Source: JBCBRD01 sp039819885 (lineage in GTDB: Bacteria > Pseudomonadota > Alphaproteobacteria > Rhizobiales > Hyphomicrobiaceae). From it: a DNA stretch of 9,303 nucleotides. The notes under the pieces are model-generated. The model worked only from the letters and a program-made list of their open reading frames with translations, searched no databases and had not been told where the DNA came from. This document shows positions 6,324-9,303 of the stretch, in pieces. Position 1 is the stretch's first letter, and each line of letters begins with the position of its first letter. Location of the stretch: assembly GCA_039819885.1 (NCBI GenBank), contig JBCBRD010000130.1, positions 1 through 9,303 of the forward strand. The letters run 5' to 3'. Position numbers and translations under genes: made by a program.

Positions 6324-7454
6324 ATGATCCTTACGCTGGCATTTCGCAACCTTTTTCATGATCGCGTGAGACTCGCCGTGACATTGATCGGCATCTTGTT
6401 CTCGATTGTACTGGTTGCTGTCCAGCTCGGCCTGTACCTCGGTGCAAGCCGAATGATCACTGCCAACATCGATGAAACGCGTTCTGACCTTTGGATTACC
6501 GCGTTTGGGGCGAAAAGCTTTGAAGATGGTGGTGTGCTGCTGTCATCGCGCGAGCGGCATCAGGCTCTTTCGACACCGGGCGTTGAGAGTGTGACACCGA
6601 TTTTGGTTTCGTTTTCGGAGTGGCGCAAACCATCGGGCGGGTCCACGCGTGTCGTGGTTGTCGGCGCCGATGCTGAAGATGGCGCACTGGCCCCATGGGG
6701 ATTGGTTGCTGGCGATTGGGAAGCCATCAAGGCGCCCAACGGGATTGCTGTCGATGAGACTTATCTTGGTGACCTTGATGTGTCGGGTATGGGCAGTACG
6801 GCACAGATTGGTCAAGGGCGTGTGAAGATTAGTGCGCTCACGAAAGGCATTCGCTCGTTCACGCAGTCTCCTTATGTGTTCATGCCGCTATCGCGTGCCC
6901 GCCAAATTCTTGGTTATGGCAGCGATGCTGCAACGTTCCATCTTGTGAAGCTGCGGGAGGGTGCCGACCCGGCTATGGTCCGCCAGGCTTTGTTGAGCCG
7001 ACTTGAGAGCGCTGAGGTTCTTACAAAGAAAGAATTCCGTGATCGCAGCTTGACGCAATGGTTGTTCCGCACCGGGGCCGGTGTGGCGCTGATCGGTGGT
7101 GCCCTTCTCGGTATTCTGGTCGGCACGGTGATCGTGGCGCAGACTTTGTACTCGAGCACGAAAGATCACTTGAATGAGTTCGCCACTTTGCGTGCGCTGG
7201 GGTCTTCTTCCAGCTACATTCACAAGGTTATTCTCGCCCAGGCGGGATTGAGCGCGATTATTGGCTATGGCCTTGGCATGACCATCGCGTTGCTGGTTGT
7301 GCTTGCGAGCAGGTCGACGCCCCTACCGATTATCATGACGCCCACGTTGGCGGCTGGGTTGTTCTCGGTAACACTGTTTATGTGCGCGATCTCTGCGATC
7401 TCCGCGATCGTGAAAGTCACCAAAATTGATCCAGCGACGGTATTCAGCAGATGA
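6324..7454 (+). CDS. ABC exporter permease, FtsX/MacB/DevC-like
   Basis: The inner-membrane subunit of a type VII (MacB-fold) ABC transporter, 376 residues. Layout: helix 1 (about 16-41), a large extracytoplasmic domain (about 42-245), then three helices (about 252-276, 302-328 and 336-364) in the FtsX domain. Within the FtsX part, KDHLNEFATLRALGSSSSYI (280-299) is the family's cytoplasmic coupling segment, resembling the R-x-x-E-x-x-x-x-R-A-x-G pattern, where the ATPase docks. The length and the order of one helix, periplasmic domain and three helices match DevC of cyanobacteria and stand-alone MacB permease halves. The stop overlaps the next gene's start by four bases (ATGA), indicating translational coupling. 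These permeases transmit ATP-driven movements to the periplasm rather than forming a classic channel. The substrate is unknown. Confidence 0.92.
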   Translation: MILTLAFRNLFHDRVRLAVTLIGILFSIVLVAVQLGLYLGASRMITANIDETRSDLWITAFGAKSFEDGGVLLSSRERHQALSTPGVESVTPILVSFSEWRKPSGGSTRVVVVGADAEDGALAPWGLVAGDWEAIKAPNGIAVDETYLGDLDVSGMGSTAQIGQGRVKISALTKGIRSFTQSPYVFMPLSRARQILGYGSDAATFHLVKLREGADPAMVRQALLSRLESAEVLTKKEFRDRSLTQWLFRTGAGVALIGGALLGILVGTVIVAQTLYSSTKDHLNEFATLRALGSSSSYIHKVILAQAGLSAIIGYGLGMTIALLVVLASRSTPLPIIMTPTLAAGLFSVTLFMCAISAISAIVKVTKIDPATVFSR

Positions 7455-8203
7455 GCAACGATAAAGTCCTGGTCGCCAGCAACATTGTCAAAGAACTTGG
7501 ACGAGGCGCTGGAATGGTGAGGGCCCTCAAAGGGGTCGATCTTGACTTGGTTCCTGGTGAGCTCACTTTGCTTATGGGACCTTCCGGCAGTGGCAAAACC
7601 ACGCTGCTGTCTATTCTCGGGTGCATCATGACGCCGACTTCGGGTATGCTATCGGTTGCCGGAACGCCGACAGCAGATCTGGGCCCTGAAGAGTTGGCGC
7701 ATCTGCGGCGCGATCACATGGGCTTTATCTTCCAGTCCTACAACCTCTTCCCGACGTTGACGGCCCTTGAAAATGTGCGGATTGCACTCGATGTCCGTGG
7801 AGCGACGGGCTTCAAAGCGGCATCGCGGTCTGAAGAGGTTCTTCGGCAGGTCGGTCTTGGACATCGACTTATGAATTACCCCAGCAATCTGTCTGGTGGT
7901 GAGCAACAGCGTGTTGCTGTTGCCCGGGCGATTGCGAGTTCTCCAGCGATTGTCCTGGCGGACGAACCGACTGCGGCGCTCGATAGTGAAAACGGACATG
8001 CTGTCATGGCGCTCTTGGCAAAAATCGCGCATGAGCAAAACCGCAGCGTTTTGGCCGTGACACATGATCCACGCACGCTCGCTTACGCGGATCGCGTGAT
8101 AAGAATTGAAGATGGTTTAATCGTCGGCGAAGACCGCCGACCCGAGGGGCTTGATGCTCCAGAAGTAACGGATCTAACGAAGAGGCGTAAAGCACATGCC
8201 TAG
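7451..8203 (+). CDS. ABC exporter ATP-binding protein, LolD/MacB/DevA-like
   Basis: The cytoplasmic ATPase of the exporter, 250 residues, with every motif intact. Walker A is GPSGSGKT (43-50), the Q-loop is Gln95 in FIFQSYNLFP, the signature is LSGGEQQ (147-153), Walker B is IVLADE with Glu172, the D-loop is ALDS (177-180 region), and the switch His is 205 in VTHD. The FQSYNLFPTLTALENV segment is typical of the lipoprotein-release/macrolide-export group (LolD, MacB, DevA). The start overlaps the permease stop by four bases. The stop (TAG 8201-8203) lies inside the next gene, an overlap of eight bases. It should work as a dimer on two copies of the permease. The C-terminal tail after 228 is polar and variable. 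Confidence 0.95.
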   Translation: MSNDKVLVASNIVKELGRGAGMVRALKGVDLDLVPGELTLLMGPSGSGKTTLLSILGCIMTPTSGMLSVAGTPTADLGPEELAHLRRDHMGFIFQSYNLFPTLTALENVRIALDVRGATGFKAASRSEEVLRQVGLGHRLMNYPSNLSGGEQQRVAVARAIASSPAIVLADEPTAALDSENGHAVMALLAKIAHEQNRSVLAVTHDPRTLAYADRVIRIEDGLIVGEDRRPEGLDAPEVTDLTKRRKAHA

Positions 8204-9303
8204 ACTGAATAGTTCCATTTCGACTTTCGCAATGGCGACCGTGATTGCAGCTGGAATTGCCAGTTTTGTCCTGACGGATGAATTGAAAAAGCCTGGCAGC
8301 TTTCTGGCGAACTTTGTTGGGACGTCGGCTCATGCTGAAGACGCGGTAGAGACACCTACTCAGCGCTGGGCAGCATCGGCGACTGGCCGGATTGAGCCGA
8401 AAAGCGGCGCCATTCGCGTTGTTTCACAGCTGTCCGGGTTGATCGAAGAAGTTGCCGTGAAAACCAACGACGCGGTTTTAGATGGCGATTTGTTGATCCA
8501 GTTGGCTGACGACGATTATTTGGACCGGATTGCGGTTGCACGTGCCGAGGAAGAGGTTCGTCGCGGTGAACGCGCTGATGAGCCAGCCAAAGGTCTCGCC
8601 AAAGAACGCCAGGACGCTGAAGACGCTGTGTTCAATGCTGAACGCGAGCTGTTTGAAGCGTGGCGGTCATTTGATGACGTTGGCCGTACAGCGCGAAGTG
8701 GTGGCGCCAGTGAGCAAGATGTTCGTCAGGCGCATGACAAAATTCGCTCGATTGAAGCGAAGCTGACGTCACTGCGGGACGAGCTGAAAACCGTTAACGC
8801 CAACGCCGATATGCCGGCTCCGACACGACTTGAATCGTCGTTGACGATTGCACGGGCGGAACTGGCTCTTGCCGAGAACGCCTTTGAGCGGACGCGCATT
8901 CGCGCACCGTTTGATGGGACGGTTCTGAATGTCTTTGGTCGGGTTGGTGAAACTGTTGCTGCAGGTGGCAGAGCCCAGCCGCTGGTCTCATTTGGAGACC
9001 TCGATCATCTGCGTGTTCGCGCCGAAGTCGAAGAGCGTGATGTCGCAAAGGTGCGTGTCGGTCAGAAAGTGATCGTGCGCGCAGATGCGTTCCCCGATCA
9101 GGAATTCGAAGGCACTGTTACTGAAGTTGCGTCAGCGCTCGGTAGCCCGCGTATTACCTCACGTGGGCCGCGCCGTCCGAATGACGTCGATGTACTAGAA
9201 GTCGTTGCTGATCTCGATGGTACACCGCCACTTCTGACCGGTATGCGTGTTGACGTGTTCTTCAAGCCCTCAGGCAAGGGTAAGCAGACAGCGGCGACGA
9301 TGA
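8196..9303 (+). CDS. HlyD-family periplasmic adaptor of the ABC exporter, DevB/MacA-like (3' end outside window)
   Basis: The periplasmic adaptor that joins the inner-membrane pump to an outer-membrane channel. 369 codons are seen and the frame is still open at the window edge, though it is probably close to its end. Residues 10-26 form a membrane anchor or uncleaved signal. A lipoyl half lies at about 68-106 (SGLIEEVAVKTNDAVLDGDL). A helical hairpin follows (about 110-235), with its tip near GGASEQDV (169-176), resembling the S-x-x-D/E tip that contacts TolC. The second lipoyl half is RIRAPFDGTVLNVFGRVGE (234-252). Beta-barrel and membrane-proximal strands run about 270-356, ending TGMRVDVFF. 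The ATG at 8196 has AGAGG ten bases upstream and overlaps the ATPase stop. Gene order here is permease, ATPase, adaptor, unlike the adaptor-first devBCA and macAB operons. No outer-membrane channel gene is visible. Confidence 0.92.
   Translation, partial: MPRLNSSISTFAMATVIAAGIASFVLTDELKKPGSFLANFVGTSAHAEDAVETPTQRWAASATGRIEPKSGAIRVVSQLSGLIEEVAVKTNDAVLDGDLLIQLADDDYLDRIAVARAEEEVRRGERADEPAKGLAKERQDAEDAVFNAERELFEAWRSFDDVGRTARSGGASEQDVRQAHDKIRSIEAKLTSLRDELKTVNANADMPAPTRLESSLTIARAELALAENAFERTRIRAPFDGTVLNVFGRVGETVAAGGRAQPLVSFGDLDHLRVRAEVEERDVAKVRVGQKVIVRADAFPDQEFEGTVTEVASALGSPRITSRGPRRPNDVDVLEVVADLDGTPPLLTGMRVDVFFKPSGKGKQTAATM

Noticed and set aside
7649..8065. Minus-strand open frames opposite the ATPase gene
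   Set aside because: They are antisense shadows of a gene with every ABC ATPase motif intact.

Overview
The window looks like an alphaproteobacterial chromosome, most likely Hyphomicrobiales (Rhizobiales). This rests on moderate GC by eye, GTG starts, the character of the small membrane proteins, and a PabC-type domain of the kind fused to PabB in alphaproteobacteria. The genus cannot be fixed from sequence alone. I see no tRNA, rRNA, CRISPR array, insertion sequence or phage gene.

Left part (1-3554). The window opens inside a fold-type IV aminotransferase domain (PabC-like aminodeoxychorismate lyase), plus strand. The homologous reading frame carries an in-frame TAA at 38-40, so it reads as a broken gene, or else a sequence error. 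Three minus-strand genes follow. Reading in their own direction they are a 615-residue secreted/membrane protein of no family I recognise (3554-1707), a 58-residue two-helix membrane protein (1438-1262), and a roughly 93-residue single-helix membrane protein (991-710). They are separated by gaps of about 270 bases.

Middle (3555-5955). An 843-base non-coding stretch holds an AT-rich tract, an imperfect hairpin and a candidate promoter. It leads into a plus-strand alpha/beta hydrolase of the carboxylesterase/lipase type (4398-5294), which ends in a textbook intrinsic terminator. Convergent to it is a secreted DUF2147 protein (5946-5404).

Right part (6324-9303). Three tightly overlapping plus-strand genes form one operon: an FtsX-like permease, an ATPase of the LolD/MacB/DevA type, and an HlyD-family adaptor that runs off the window. 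Together they make a DevBCA/MacAB-like tripartite ABC exporter. Such pumps normally work with a TolC-type outer-membrane channel, which is not in view, and move glycolipids, lipoproteins, peptides or drugs. The substrate here cannot be read from sequence.

No clearly new multi-gene system can be demonstrated. The most open questions are the 615-residue envelope protein, the broken PabC domain, the small membrane proteins, and what the exporter carries.
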